Positions 1-8,545 of a stretch of DNA of 15,175 bases are shown piece after piece. The stretch lies in assembly GCA_002427995.1 (NCBI GenBank), contig DIZV01000136.1, positions 2,594-17,768 of the forward strand, written 5' to 3'. The translations under genes and the position numbers were made by a program. Position 1 is the stretch's first letter; each line of letters opens with the position of its first letter. This stretch comes from Chloroflexi bacterium UBA6019 (GTDB lineage Bacteria > Chloroflexota > Dormibacteria > Dormibacterales > Dormibacteraceae). A model generated the notes under the pieces. It was not told where the DNA came from. It saw only the letters and a program-made list of their open reading frames with translations, and did not search any database.

Positions 1-330
1 CCCGAGGTCTTCAAGTTCGCGGTCGACATCTTCCTCCGCCAGGCCTACGAGGTCTGCCGGACGGCGGGCATCTCGCTCGAGGAGATCGACCTCTTCGTCC
101 CCCACCAGGCCAACTTCAGGATCATCGATGCGGCGGCGCGACGGATCGGGCTGCCGATGGAGAAGGTCGCCTGCAACATCGACGAATACGGCAACACCTC
201 TTCCGCGTCGATCCCACTGGCACTGGAGGAGGCGATCCGCGCCGGCCGTGTCAAGACCGGCGACAAGGTCCTCCTGGCCGGCTTCGGAGCCGGGCTGACC
301 TGGGGAGCGACCCTTCTCGAGTGGGCATAG
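1..330 (+). CDS. fabH: Beta-ketoacyl-ACP synthase III, C-terminal part (FabH)
   Basis: This is the last 109 residues of the enzyme that starts fatty-acid synthesis by condensing an acyl-CoA with malonyl-ACP in the cytoplasm. Two of the three catalytic residues are visible: the His in PHQAN (residues 34-38 of the fragment) and the Asn in the stretch NIDEYGNTS. The C-terminal GFGAGLTWGA signature follows and the protein ends LLEWA. The catalytic Cys and the start lie upstream of the window. The stop codon at 328-330 overlaps the start of fabD by 10 bases, so the two are translated together. The family call is secure; only the missing N-terminus limits it. Confidence 0.95.
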   Translation, partial: PEVFKFAVDIFLRQAYEVCRTAGISLEEIDLFVPHQANFRIIDAAARRIGLPMEKVACNIDEYGNTSSASIPLALEEAIRAGRVKTGDKVLLAGFGAGLTWGATLLEWA

Positions 331-1280
331 ACCTGCGGGGGCCAATCGCACTTCTCTTTCCCGGGCAGGGCGTGCAGCGGCCCGGCATGGGACGGAAGAT
401 CCATGACCGCTACCCGGCCGCGCGGGCTGTCTTCGAGCGCGCCGAGGAGGTGCTCGGCATGCCCGTCCGCCGCCTCTGCTTCGAGGGTCCCGAGGAGGAG
501 CTGAACCGGACCGACATCCTCCAGCCCTGCGTCATGACCTGCTGCTGGGCCGCCTACGAGGTCTGGCGGGAGTCGTACGGCATGGAGAAGGTGAAGGTGA
601 TGGCCGGACATTCGCTGGGCGAGTTCACGGCCCTGGCCGCCTCGGGAGCCATTTCCTGGGAGACCGCCCTGCTGCTGGTCAAGGAGCGGGGCGAGATCAT
701 GAGCCGAGCAGCCAGGGAGCGGCCGGGCGCGATGATCGCCATCGTTGGCCTCGAGCAGACGGCGGTCGAGGAGATCCTCGCCGATGCCGGGAAGCTCGGC
801 AAACTCTTCCTGGCGAACCGCAACGCCGACGTCCAGTTCGTCCTCTCCGGCGAGGTGCCGGCAGTAAAGGAGGCTGAGCGCCTCGCGCTCGCAGCCGGCG
901 CTCGGCGGGCGCTGATCCTGACAATCCCGCTGGCCGCCCACTCGCCGCTGATGGCCAAGGCGGGCGCGGCGTTCAAGAAGGTCATCGACCGCCTCAGCAT
1001 CACCGTGCCCGCCTTCCCGATCCTCGCCAACGCGACCGGGAACCCGATCCGCACCGCGTCCGCGCTGCGCGGCGAGCTGACCAACCATCTGCTCCGGCCG
1101 GTCGACTGGATGCGAACGATGCTCTCGATCCAGCGGATGCAGGTGAAGACGGTGGTCGAGCTGGGCCCCGGCCGGGTCCTTGCCTCCCTTGCGGCCAAGC
1201 ACATCCCGGGTGTCGACACCTGGAACGCGGAGGAGCTCTTCATCGACTTCGCCGACACCCCCCGCGAGGTGCCGGCATGA
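321..1280 (+). CDS. fabD: Malonyl-CoA:ACP transacylase (FabD)
   Basis: This cytoplasmic enzyme moves malonyl from CoA to acyl carrier protein, supplying the extender unit for fatty-acid elongation. The 319-residue protein is of normal length (about 310). Visible motifs are LFPGQG (12-17), the nucleophile elbow GHSLG with Ser98, the substrate-carboxylate Arg at 123 in KERG, the second catalytic His at 207 in PLAAHSPLM, and ELGPG near the C-terminus. The stretch before VLSG reads NRNADVQ rather than the common N-x-PGQ-type sequence, a modest divergence. The start is GTG at 321, inside the end of fabH. It is the only start that keeps the N-terminal LFPGQG strand at the usual distance. fabG follows 25 bases later. 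Confidence 0.96.
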   Translation: MGIDLRGPIALLFPGQGVQRPGMGRKIHDRYPAARAVFERAEEVLGMPVRRLCFEGPEEELNRTDILQPCVMTCCWAAYEVWRESYGMEKVKVMAGHSLGEFTALAASGAISWETALLLVKERGEIMSRAARERPGAMIAIVGLEQTAVEEILADAGKLGKLFLANRNADVQFVLSGEVPAVKEAERLALAAGARRALILTIPLAAHSPLMAKAGAAFKKVIDRLSITVPAFPILANATGNPIRTASALRGELTNHLLRPVDWMRTMLSIQRMQVKTVVELGPGRVLASLAAKHIPGVDTWNAEELFIDFADTPREVPA

Positions 1281-1305
1281 GACTCGACTTCCCCACGCCT
1301 GCGCA

Positions 1306-2026
<721 letters not shown>

Positions 2027-2034
<8 letters not shown>

Positions 2035-2866
2035 GGTGCTGACCCTCAAGCCCCCCTGGCAGGACGTTCCCCTCGCCGGAGGGCCGCTGCCGGAGATCGC
2101 GCTTCCCAGCAACTGCCCCGGCTGTGGAGTCGGCCTCGACCGCGAGGAGCTGGCCGCACACGTCTACGTCTGCGATTGCGGCCACCATTTCCAGCTTCGA
2201 GCCGACTCCTGGATCGCGCTCCTGGCCGACGGGGACACCTGGAGCGAGCGCTGGTCGGATGTCCGGCCCCACGACCTGCTCGACTGGAAGATGCCCAAGC
2301 CGTACCACCTGACGATCGAGCAGGCGCGCGAAGAGGGCCTCAACGAAGCGGTTCGGACCGGGACCGCCCTGCTCGGTGGCCGGCCGGTCTGGCTCGGGGT
2401 GTTCGACTTCCGCTTCGTCGGCGGGACACTCAGCATCGTGGCCGGCGAGCGACTCGCCCGGGGGCTCGAGGGGGCGGCCTCCGACCGCCTGCCCTACATC
2501 CTGGTCGCCGCCTCGGGTGGCGCTCGGATGCAGGAGGGCGTGCTGGCGCTGATGCAGATGGCCAAGGCGAACGGTGCCGTCGGCCGGCTTCACGCCGCGG
2601 GCCTTCCCTACTTCTGCATCCTCACCGACCCGACCTACGGTGGGACAGCTGCCTCGCTGGCCCTGCTCGGTGACGTCAACATCGCCGAGCCGGAGGCGAA
2701 GATCGGCTTCACCGGGCCCCGGGTGATCAAGCAGGCGACCTACGCCGACCTGCCCCCGGACTTCCAGACCGCCGACTTCCAGCTCAAGCACGGGCAGGTC
2801 GACATGGTCGTTCCCCGAGTTGAGATCCGCCCCCTCCTCGCCCACCTGGTGGACCTCTACACGTGA
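2027..2866 (+). CDS. accD: Acetyl-CoA carboxylase carboxyltransferase beta subunit (AccD)
   Basis: Together with AccA this subunit transfers carboxyl from carboxybiotin to acetyl-CoA, making malonyl-CoA for FabD. The 279-residue protein has the N-terminal zinc-finger region, then the crotonase-like fold with ASGGARMQEG and the following DPTYGGTAAS stretch. The expected zinc ligands are C-x2-C-x15-C-x2-C, but here they are Cys30, Cys33, Cys49 and Cys51. The second knuckle is therefore C-D-C-G-H-H, one residue shorter than normal. The start is GTG at 2027, preceded by GGAGG, and it overlaps fabG by eight bases. The stop shares a GTGA with the accA start. Apart from the finger the family match is clear throughout. 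Confidence 0.94.
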
Positions 2867-3724
2867 GGGAGCGGCAGCCGGGGACGCTGAGCGTCTGGCA
2901 GGTGGTCGAGCTCGCCCGCCACGCCGAACGGCCCTACGCGCTCGACTACATCCGGCGCATGGCGCCCGATTTCGTCGAGTACCACGGCGACCGTCTGGGT
3001 GCCGACGACCAGGCCCTGGTCGGCGGGGTGGGCACCTGGAACGGCCGGACGACGATGTTCCTCGGCCAGCAGAAGGGCCGCAACTTCCCCGAGCGCGTCC
3101 GCCGCAACTTCGGGATGATGCACCCGGAGGGCTACCGCAAGGCCATGCGCCTGGCCCGGCAGGCGGCCAAGTTCGGCTTTCCGATCATCTGCCTGGTGGA
3201 CACCCCGGGCGCCTACCCGGGCGCGGGCGCGGAGGAGCGCGGGATCGCGGCCGCCATCGCCGCCGCGATCATGGAGTGGTTCTGGATCCCCGTCCCCGTG
3301 ATCACCGCGATCATCGGCGAGGGCGGCAGTGGGCGGTGCGCTCGGGCTGGCGGTGGCGGACCGGGTCCTGATGCTGGAGAACTCGATCTACTCGGTCGCC
3401 ATGCCCGAGGCGGCGGCGTCGATCGTGTGGCGCGACAACTCACGCAAGGTGGAGGTCGCCGAGCAATTGCAGATCACCTCCCGTGACCTGCTCGCGATGG
3501 GTGTCGTCGAGGAAGTCGTCGAAGAGCCCAAGGGAGGGGCTCATCTCGACTACGATGGCGCCGCCAAGGCGCTCGAGAAGGCGCTCGTCCGCCACCTCGA
3601 GCCGCTTTTGAGAACACCGACCGAGGAGCTGCTGCAGCATCGTTACGAACGCTTCCGGTACATCGACTCCCTCATCCGCGCCGACGCCGACTTCGGGCCC
3701 AAGGTCGGCAACTCGCCCGCCTAG
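2863..3724 (+). CDS. accA: Acetyl-CoA carboxylase carboxyltransferase alpha subunit (AccA), interrupted by a one-base frameshift
   Basis: AccA pairs with AccD to form the carboxyltransferase of acetyl-CoA carboxylase. The first 157 codons match AccA: LARHAERPYALDYI, YHGDR, QKGR, RNFGMMHPEGYRKA, DTPGAYPGAGAEERG, IIGEGGSG. The frame then shifts by +1 within GGG at 3331-3333, and the second half (GALGLAVADRVLMLENSIYSV, SIVWRD, then the C-terminus) runs in the next frame to the TAG at 3722-3724. Removing one G restores AGT-GGC-GGT-GCG and a continuous protein of about 286 residues, somewhat shorter than typical (about 315). No other lesion is visible. Since this enzyme is normally essential, a sequence or assembly error is the likeliest cause; a recent mutation or programmed frameshift is less likely. 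It starts at the GTG overlapping the accD stop. Confidence 0.9.
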
Positions 3725-3752
3725 AACCCGGCCGGCCGGCTCTAGAATCCGG
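3721..3752. repeat. Direct repeat CTAGAAYCCGG, 21 bases apart, between accA and the beta-propeller gene
   Basis: CTAGAACCCGG (3721-3731) and CTAGAATCCGG (3742-3752) differ at one base and are spaced two helical turns apart, just before the gene that starts at 3764. Between them lies the self-complementary CGGCCGGCCGGC. The second copy contains TAGAAT (3743-3748), which could act as a -10 box with a very short leader. A recognisable -35 is not seen. This could be an operator and promoter pair, or chance. Confidence 0.35.
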
Positions 3753-3763
3753 GCCAGCGAGAG

Positions 3764-4972
3764 ATGAGGCTCATACGCGGCGCGCTCGCCGGCGCAATCG
3801 CCCTCTGCCTGGCCGGCCTCCTGCTGCTCTGGGTCGCCCCCGACAGGCCGGCCGCGGCGAGCCTTGACGAGCCCCCGCCCGACGGCGGCGCGGCGACACG
3901 AGGCGCGCCCGATCTCAGCGCCGTTGCGGCCTCGGTGCTGCAGCCAGGCACCCACTCGCTCCGCCTGCTGGCCGGCGCCGAGGCTCCGGTGGCTTTCAAC
4001 GTCTACGCCGGCACCCTCGTCGGGGTCGACCCGAGCCTCGCGGGCATCGCCCCCCGCGTCTACGTCCCAAACAGCCGGGCGAACACTGTCGACGTGATCG
4101 ACCCGCTGACCTTCCGAGTGGTCGGCCACTTCGCCGTCGGCGCCATCCCGCATCACATCACGCCCTCCTGGGATATGAAGCATCTCTACGTCGACAACGA
4201 GGGGTCGAGCCAGCTCACCGTGATCGACCCCGGCTCCGGCCGGGTCACCGGCCGGATCTCGGTGCCCTACCCGTACAACCTCTACTTCACCCCCGACGGC
4301 AAGAAAGCGATCGTCGTCGTCGAACGCATGGCCCGGCTCGACTTCCGAGACCCCGTGTCCTGGCAGCTCCTGAAGTCGGTGCCGATCCCGTGGCGAGGGA
4401 TCGACCACCTGGACTTCTCGGCCGACGGCAACTACCTCATCGGCAGCACCGAATGGAGCGGAATCCTGGTCAAGATCGACACGCGGACGATGCAGATGAC
4501 GGGGTCGCTCAACGTCGGCGGCCTGCCGATCGACGTCCGTCTCGCCCCCTCGGGCGACGTCTTCTACGTCACCAACCAGGGGCGCAACGGCGTTTCCATC
4601 ATCGACCCGGTCGCGATGAAGGAGCTCGCCTTCCTGCCGACCGGACGGGGCGCGCACGGGCTGCAGGTCTCCCGCGACACCCACTTCCTCTACGTCAGCA
4701 ACCGGACGGCGGGCACGATCTCGGTCATCGACCTGAAGCTCCGCGCCGTGGTCGCGACCTGGAAGGTCGGCGGCAGCCCGGACATGATGCAGCTCTCACC
4801 GGACGGCACCCAGCTGTGGGCATCGGGCCGCTACTACGGAACCGTCCAGGTCATCGACACCGAGACCGGACGGCTGCTGAGCACGATCCGGGCGGGCGCC
4901 GGCGCCCACGGCCTGACCTACTTCCCCAACGCCGGCCGCTTCAGCACCGGGCACAATGGGGTGTACCGCTGA
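3764..4972 (+). CDS. Exported YVTN-type beta-propeller repeat protein
   Basis: The 402-residue protein begins with a basic start (MRLIRG), a hydrophobic segment (about 7-25) and a PAAAS sequence (30-33) that looks like a signal-peptidase site, so it is probably secreted or periplasm-facing. There is no proper lipobox. From about residue 85 to the end it consists of repeated blades of the type V-Y-V-x-N ... V-x-V-I-D-x-x-T-x-x-V (for example VYVPNSRANTVDVID, LYVSNRTAGTISVID, VQVIDTETGRLL), the signature of YVTN/40-residue beta-propellers. Such proteins are surface or binding scaffolds; the partner here is unknown. No heme motif or catalytic residues are evident. The stop overlaps the next start by one base (TGATG), so the two are translationally coupled. 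Confidence 0.85.
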   Translation: MRLIRGALAGAIALCLAGLLLLWVAPDRPAAASLDEPPPDGGAATRGAPDLSAVAASVLQPGTHSLRLLAGAEAPVAFNVYAGTLVGVDPSLAGIAPRVYVPNSRANTVDVIDPLTFRVVGHFAVGAIPHHITPSWDMKHLYVDNEGSSQLTVIDPGSGRVTGRISVPYPYNLYFTPDGKKAIVVVERMARLDFRDPVSWQLLKSVPIPWRGIDHLDFSADGNYLIGSTEWSGILVKIDTRTMQMTGSLNVGGLPIDVRLAPSGDVFYVTNQGRNGVSIIDPVAMKELAFLPTGRGAHGLQVSRDTHFLYVSNRTAGTISVIDLKLRAVVATWKVGGSPDMMQLSPDGTQLWASGRYYGTVQVIDTETGRLLSTIRAGAGAHGLTYFPNAGRFSTGHNGVYR

Positions 4973-5256
4973 TGTACCCGATCTTCCTCGCCTTCCAGCT
5001 TGAACCCGGGGGGGTCTTTTCCTGGCTCCTGATCGGTCTCGTCGCCGGCGCCCTGGCGGGTCGCGTCGTCCGCGGCCGCGGTTACGGCTGCATCGTCGAC
5101 ATCGTGGTCGGGATCACCGGCGGCTTCCTCGGCGGGATCCTTCTCAGCTTTTTCATCCAGGGTGTCGCCGGCTTCTGGGAAAGCTTGATCGTCGCCTTCA
5201 TCGGTGCCGTGGTCCTCCTCGGCCTGCTCCGAACGGTGAGCGGCAGCCGGCACTAA
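4972..5256 (+). CDS. Small GlsB/YeaQ/YmgE-family membrane protein
   Basis: This 94-residue protein has three hydrophobic segments (roughly 17-32, 41-62 and 67-86). The pattern resembles the transglycosylase-associated (GlsB/YeaQ/YmgE) family: an AGALAGRVVRGRGYG turn, followed by DIVVGITGGFLGG. Family members are small inner-membrane proteins often tied to envelope stress; no catalytic role is established. It is coupled to the upstream beta-propeller gene through TGATG at 4970-4974, which suggests a common envelope function, though that is inference. Its TAA stop (5254-5256) overlaps the stop of the convergent exporter gene. Confidence 0.82.
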   Translation: MYPIFLAFQLEPGGVFSWLLIGLVAGALAGRVVRGRGYGCIVDIVVGITGGFLGGILLSFFIQGVAGFWESLIVAFIGAVVLLGLLRTVSGSRH

Positions 5257-6965
5257 CCGGCGGCGGCGACCTCTCGTTCCACCTCGTGCTGCGCCGCGGT
5301 GGCGGCGACGCGCCGGCGCTGGATGCCGGAGCAGCTGATCGCTGCCAGCAGGAGCACCCCGACTGAGATCAGCAGCGTCGGGCGCATCGCCAAGAGGAAG
5401 GCGTTGACGAAGACATCGTGGAAGTAAGTCGCGATCTGGTGCTGAAGCTGATGCACCACCGCAGGCGGCAGGTTCGGGGGCGCCAGGAACGCCGCGCTGC
5501 CACCGCCGGTCTGGCCCCGGCCGACCGCCAGCCCGCCGCTGCCGCCGGAGCTGAAGGACTGCACGATCTTGTCCCGCGCCGCTGCCGGCAGCTGGGCCGG
5601 AAGCTGACCGGACCGGGCCACCGCCTGGTCCTTGAGCTCAGCGCTGAGCCGGTTCTGGAGGACGGCGCCGACGATCGAGGACCCGATCGCCCCACCGAGC
5701 TGGCGGGTGGTGTTGAAGACGCCCGAGGCGGCTCCCACCCGGTGCTGGGGGATGTTCCGCATGGCGACCGTCGTGGCAGGGGCGAAGATGCAGCCCATGC
5801 CGAAGCCGGCGACGATCAGCCAGGGTAGGAACGTCGTCCAGGTGGAGTTGAGCCCGGCGCTGTAGACGAGGCCGCCCATCCCGATCGCGAAGAGTGCGAG
5901 TCCAGCCATGAGGATGTATTTGCCGCCGATCCGATCCGTCAGCCGGCCCGCGTTGGGCGCGACGATCAGCGAGGTCAGCGACATCGGCGCGAAGGTGAGG
6001 CCGGCCTGGAACGCGGTCAGCCCGACGACGCTCTGGAGGTAGATCGTCAGCGGGAGGAACAGCCCGAACATGCCGAAGGCCATTGCTGCCGTGACCCAGT
6101 TGAGGATCGCGAAGTTGCGGTTGCGGAAGAGGTCGAGAGGCACCAGCGGCTCGGTGGCCGAGCGCTCGACGAGGAAGAAGGCGATCAGCAGGACCACCCC
6201 CGTCACCAGGATCAGGGGGATGCTGATGATGCCGCTGACCGTGCCCCAGTTGTAGCGCTGGCCCTCGATCAGACCGAAGACGATCAGGAACAGGGAAGCG
6301 GTCGAAAGCAGGATGCCGGGCACGTCCCAGCCATGCTGGCGGCCCGGCCGGAGGTCGGGGATGTAGGCATAGGAGAGCGCGATCGCGGCGATCCCGACGG
6401 GGAGGTTGACGTAGAAGATCCACCTCCAGTCGATGTAGGTCACGATGAAGCCACCCAGGGTCGGGCCGGCGATCGCCGCCAAGCCCGCCACGGCGCCCCA
6501 TACGCCCATCGCGGCGCCCCGCCGCGAGGGCGGGAACATCACCGAGATGACGGCGAGCGTCTGCGGAGTCAGCAGCGCGCCACCGACACCCTGGATCACC
6601 CGGCCGGCGATCAGCTGGTTGCTGTCCTGGGCGAGACCGCAGAGCGCCGAAGCGGCGGTGAAGACGGCCAGGCCGGTGACGAACAGGTTGCGCTGACCGA
6701 AGCGGTCGCCGAGGCGGCTCGCGGTGATCAGGAGCACCGCGTAGACGAGGACGTAGGAATTGAGGACCCAAAGGATCTGGTCGAGGGTGGCGTGGAGGCC
6801 GTCGATGATGCTCGGGATCGCGATGTTCACGATCGTCGTGTCGAGAAGGATCATGAAAAAGCCCATGCAGAGAACAAGCAGGGCGAGCCAGGGGTTGCGC
6901 CCGACCATCAGGGCGGCATTTGCCGCCTGCCTCTCCTGGTTCGACTGCTCCGCCTGGTCCTTCAT
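5253..6965 (-). CDS. DHA2-family (EmrB/QacA) major facilitator drug:proton antiporter
   Basis: The 570-residue protein is of the 14-helix type that pumps lipophilic drugs out of the cell in exchange for protons. Visible signatures are LDTTIVNIAIPSI in the first helix (Asp42), the loop motif ASRLGDRFGQRN (motif A), and motif C-like GAVAGLAAIAGPTLGG in helix 5. Further on are GRLTDRIGG and the RQLGGAIGSS segment. A Gly/Ser-rich loop of about 60 residues precedes the last helix, as is common in this family. The frame is open far upstream, but homology starts just after the ATG at 6965, which is preceded by CAGGGAAC as a ribosome site. The earlier starts would overlap folB. Substrate cannot be read from sequence. 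It is divergent from folB and convergent with the small membrane protein. Confidence 0.93.
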   Translation of the reverse strand: MKDQAEQSNQERQAANAALMVGRNPWLALLVLCMGFFMILLDTTIVNIAIPSIIDGLHATLDQILWVLNSYVLVYAVLLITASRLGDRFGQRNLFVTGLAVFTAASALCGLAQDSNQLIAGRVIQGVGGALLTPQTLAVISVMFPPSRRGAAMGVWGAVAGLAAIAGPTLGGFIVTYIDWRWIFYVNLPVGIAAIALSYAYIPDLRPGRQHGWDVPGILLSTASLFLIVFGLIEGQRYNWGTVSGIISIPLILVTGVVLLIAFFLVERSATEPLVPLDLFRNRNFAILNWVTAAMAFGMFGLFLPLTIYLQSVVGLTAFQAGLTFAPMSLTSLIVAPNAGRLTDRIGGKYILMAGLALFAIGMGGLVYSAGLNSTWTTFLPWLIVAGFGMGCIFAPATTVAMRNIPQHRVGAASGVFNTTRQLGGAIGSSIVGAVLQNRLSAELKDQAVARSGQLPAQLPAAARDKIVQSFSSGGSGGLAVGRGQTGGGSAAFLAPPNLPPAVVHQLQHQIATYFHDVFVNAFLLAMRPTLLISVGVLLLAAISCSGIQRRRVAATAAQHEVEREVAAAG

Positions 6966-7033
6966 CAAGTTCCCTGAACCGGCCCGGTGGCACCTGGCAT
7001 TCCCTTCGTCGATGTTGTGCGCGGCGGGCGGCC

Positions 7034-7039
7034 GATAAT
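7034..7039 (+). promoter_or_regulatory. Possible -10 box of a leaderless folB promoter
   Basis: GATAAT ends seven bases before the folB GTG at 7047, the spacing expected when transcription starts at or next to the start codon. It is one of the few AT-rich spots in the 81-base gap between the divergent exporter and folB. No convincing -35 is seen at 16-18 bases, and no Shine-Dalgarno sequence precedes the GTG. Confidence 0.4.
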
Positions 7040-7046
7040 TCTGCCC

Positions 7047-7397
7047 GTGGACAGGATCCTGATGGAGGGGATGGCCTTCTTCGGCCGGCACGGGGTCTTC
7101 CCGGCCGAGCGGGAGTTGGGCGCCCGCTTCACCGTCGACGTCGTCCTCGAGGGCGACCTGCGGGCGCCCGGACGCTCCGACCGACTGGAGGAGACGATCG
7201 ACTATGCCCGCGCCTACAACCTGGTGCGGGAGGTCGTCGAGGGAGAACCCTGCCACCTGCTGGAGGCGGTGGCGCAGCGGATCGCCGACCGCCTGCTGGA
7301 GTTGCCACGGGTAGAGCGGGCGACGATTCGGGTCCACAAAAAGCCCCCGCTTCCAGGTGAGTTCCGCTCGGTCGCCGTGGAGATCTCGCGGCCTTGA
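7047..7397 (+). CDS. folB: Dihydroneopterin aldolase (FolB)
   Basis: This enzyme splits 7,8-dihydroneopterin into 6-hydroxymethyl-dihydropterin and glycolaldehyde in folate synthesis. The 116-residue protein is the usual size. It opens with the family pattern DRILMEGMAFFGRHGVFPAERELG, includes the ETIDYARAYNLV segment, and ends with VHKKPPLPGEFRSVAVEISR, which contains the conserved Lys near the C-terminus. The frame is open upstream to 6987, but homology starts exactly at the GTG at 7047. It heads a four-gene operon and shares TTGA with larC. Confidence 0.93.
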   Translation: MDRILMEGMAFFGRHGVFPAERELGARFTVDVVLEGDLRAPGRSDRLEETIDYARAYNLVREVVEGEPCHLLEAVAQRIADRLLELPRVERATIRVHKKPPLPGEFRSVAVEISRP

Positions 7398-8545
7398 GCC
7401 GGATCGCTTACTTCGACTGCTTCTCGGGCATTTCGGGCGACATGGTCCTCGGCGCCCTGCTCGACGCCGGCGGCGATGCTGGCGTGCTCGACCGGGTGCT
7501 GGCGGTGCTCTCGCTGGAGGAGGAGGTGTCGCTCGAGATCCGCCGCGAGGAGCGAGGCCACATCGGCGGGCAGCGGGTGATCGTCCGCGCCGGTGACGGC
7601 TCGGTCCGCTCTTTGGCTGAGCTCCAGCGGCTGGTCTCGGAGGCGGCCGAGATCCCCGAGCGGGCTCGCAACCGCTCGCTTGCCGCGCTGGTCCAGCTCG
7701 GCCGGGTGGAGTCGCGCATCCACGGCGTTCCGGTCAATGAGATCCACCTCCACGAGCTCGGTGGAGCCGACACCCTGGTGGACCTGGTCGGCGCTTTCTG
7801 GCTCCTCGAACAGCTGGGAGTCGAGGAGGTCTACGCGTCGCCGCTGCCGGCCGAGCGGGGCATGAGCGGAGATCTGCCGTTACCGGCGCCCGCCGCGCTC
7901 CAGCTGCTGACCGACGCCGGCGCTCTGCTGGAGCCGGTGGAGGGCGGCGAGGAGCTGGTGACGCCGACGGGCGCGGCGATCCTCGCCGTCAGCGCCCGCT
8001 TCGAACGGCCGGCCCTGCGGCCGCGGGTCATCGGTTACGGCGTCGGCGGCCGGGACCGGCCCGGCAACCTCCTCCGAGTCTGGCTGGGCGATTCCTCCGA
8101 CCGGACCGAGGACACGGTGACAGTCCTCGAGACCAATCTCGACGACATGGCCGGTAACCTGCTGGCCGCGCTGGTCGAGGACCTGATGCAGGCAGGGGCG
8201 CTCGACGTCTCGATCGTGCCGGCCCTGATGAAGAAGGGGCGGCCCGGCCACCTCGTCACCGTTCTGGTGGCACCGGATCGCTCCGCGGCGGCGACCGACC
8301 TGCTGCTCCGTCGCAGTTCGACGCTCGGGGTGCGGGTCAGCGAGACCCGCCGCGTGCTCGCGGAACGCCAGGTGGTCGAGGTGGCGACCGAGCTCGGCCC
8401 GGCGCACGTCAAGGTCAAGTACCTGGACGGCCGGGCCGTGGAGTGGGCGCCCGAGTACGAAGATGCGCGCCGCCTGGCGCGCGAGAGCGGGCGGGAGCTG
8501 CGCGAGGTGATGCGGCTGGTCTCCGAGGCGGCACGCCGGGCGTGA
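7394..8545 (+). CDS. larC: Nickel-pincer cofactor nickel insertase (LarC)
   Basis: LarC inserts nickel into the pyridinium-3,5-bisthiocarboxylate mononucleotide cofactor used by lactate racemase and related enzymes. The 383-residue protein carries the N-terminal FDCFSGISGDM (7-17), NEIHLHELGGADTLVD, the TPTGAAIL segment, ETNLDDMAGNLL, and ALDVSIVPALMKKGRPG. All are hallmarks of this family (formerly DUF111). It is one intact frame, unlike the well-known lactobacillus gene that needs a frameshift. The start is TTG at 7394, overlapping the folB stop; the next start (ATG 7442) would cut off the FDCFSG motif. larA, larB and larE are not in the window, so its client enzyme is unknown. It is wedged inside the folate operon. 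Confidence 0.92.
   Translation: MSRIAYFDCFSGISGDMVLGALLDAGGDAGVLDRVLAVLSLEEEVSLEIRREERGHIGGQRVIVRAGDGSVRSLAELQRLVSEAAEIPERARNRSLAALVQLGRVESRIHGVPVNEIHLHELGGADTLVDLVGAFWLLEQLGVEEVYASPLPAERGMSGDLPLPAPAALQLLTDAGALLEPVEGGEELVTPTGAAILAVSARFERPALRPRVIGYGVGGRDRPGNLLRVWLGDSSDRTEDTVTVLETNLDDMAGNLLAALVEDLMQAGALDVSIVPALMKKGRPGHLVTVLVAPDRSAAATDLLLRRSSTLGVRVSETRRVLAERQVVEVATELGPAHVKVKYLDGRAVEWAPEYEDARRLARESGRELREVMRLVSEAARRA

Noticed and set aside
3329..3724. A separate gene starting at GTG 3329 (a split AccA)
   Set aside because: A GAGGGCGG precedes this GTG, but the cut falls inside the GGSGG catalytic loop and one G deletion restores a normal AccA, so an independent gene is unlikely.
3729..3740. CGGCCGGCCGGC palindrome as the accA terminator
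   Set aside because: It leaves no proper loop if folded fully and no T-run follows.
3764..3830. Lipoprotein signal in the beta-propeller protein
   Set aside because: A Cys lies in the hydrophobic segment (IALC) but the residue before it is Leu, not Gly/Ala/Ser, and it is too central. An ordinary signal peptide or anchor fits better.
6966..7337. A 124-residue N-terminal extension of the exporter
   Set aside because: It has no transporter-like sequence and lies over folB and its promoter region. The ATG at 6965 has a ribosome site and leads straight into the first helix.
7394..8545. Programmed frameshift in larC, as in the lactobacillus larC1/larC2 pair
   Set aside because: Here both halves are in one uninterrupted frame.
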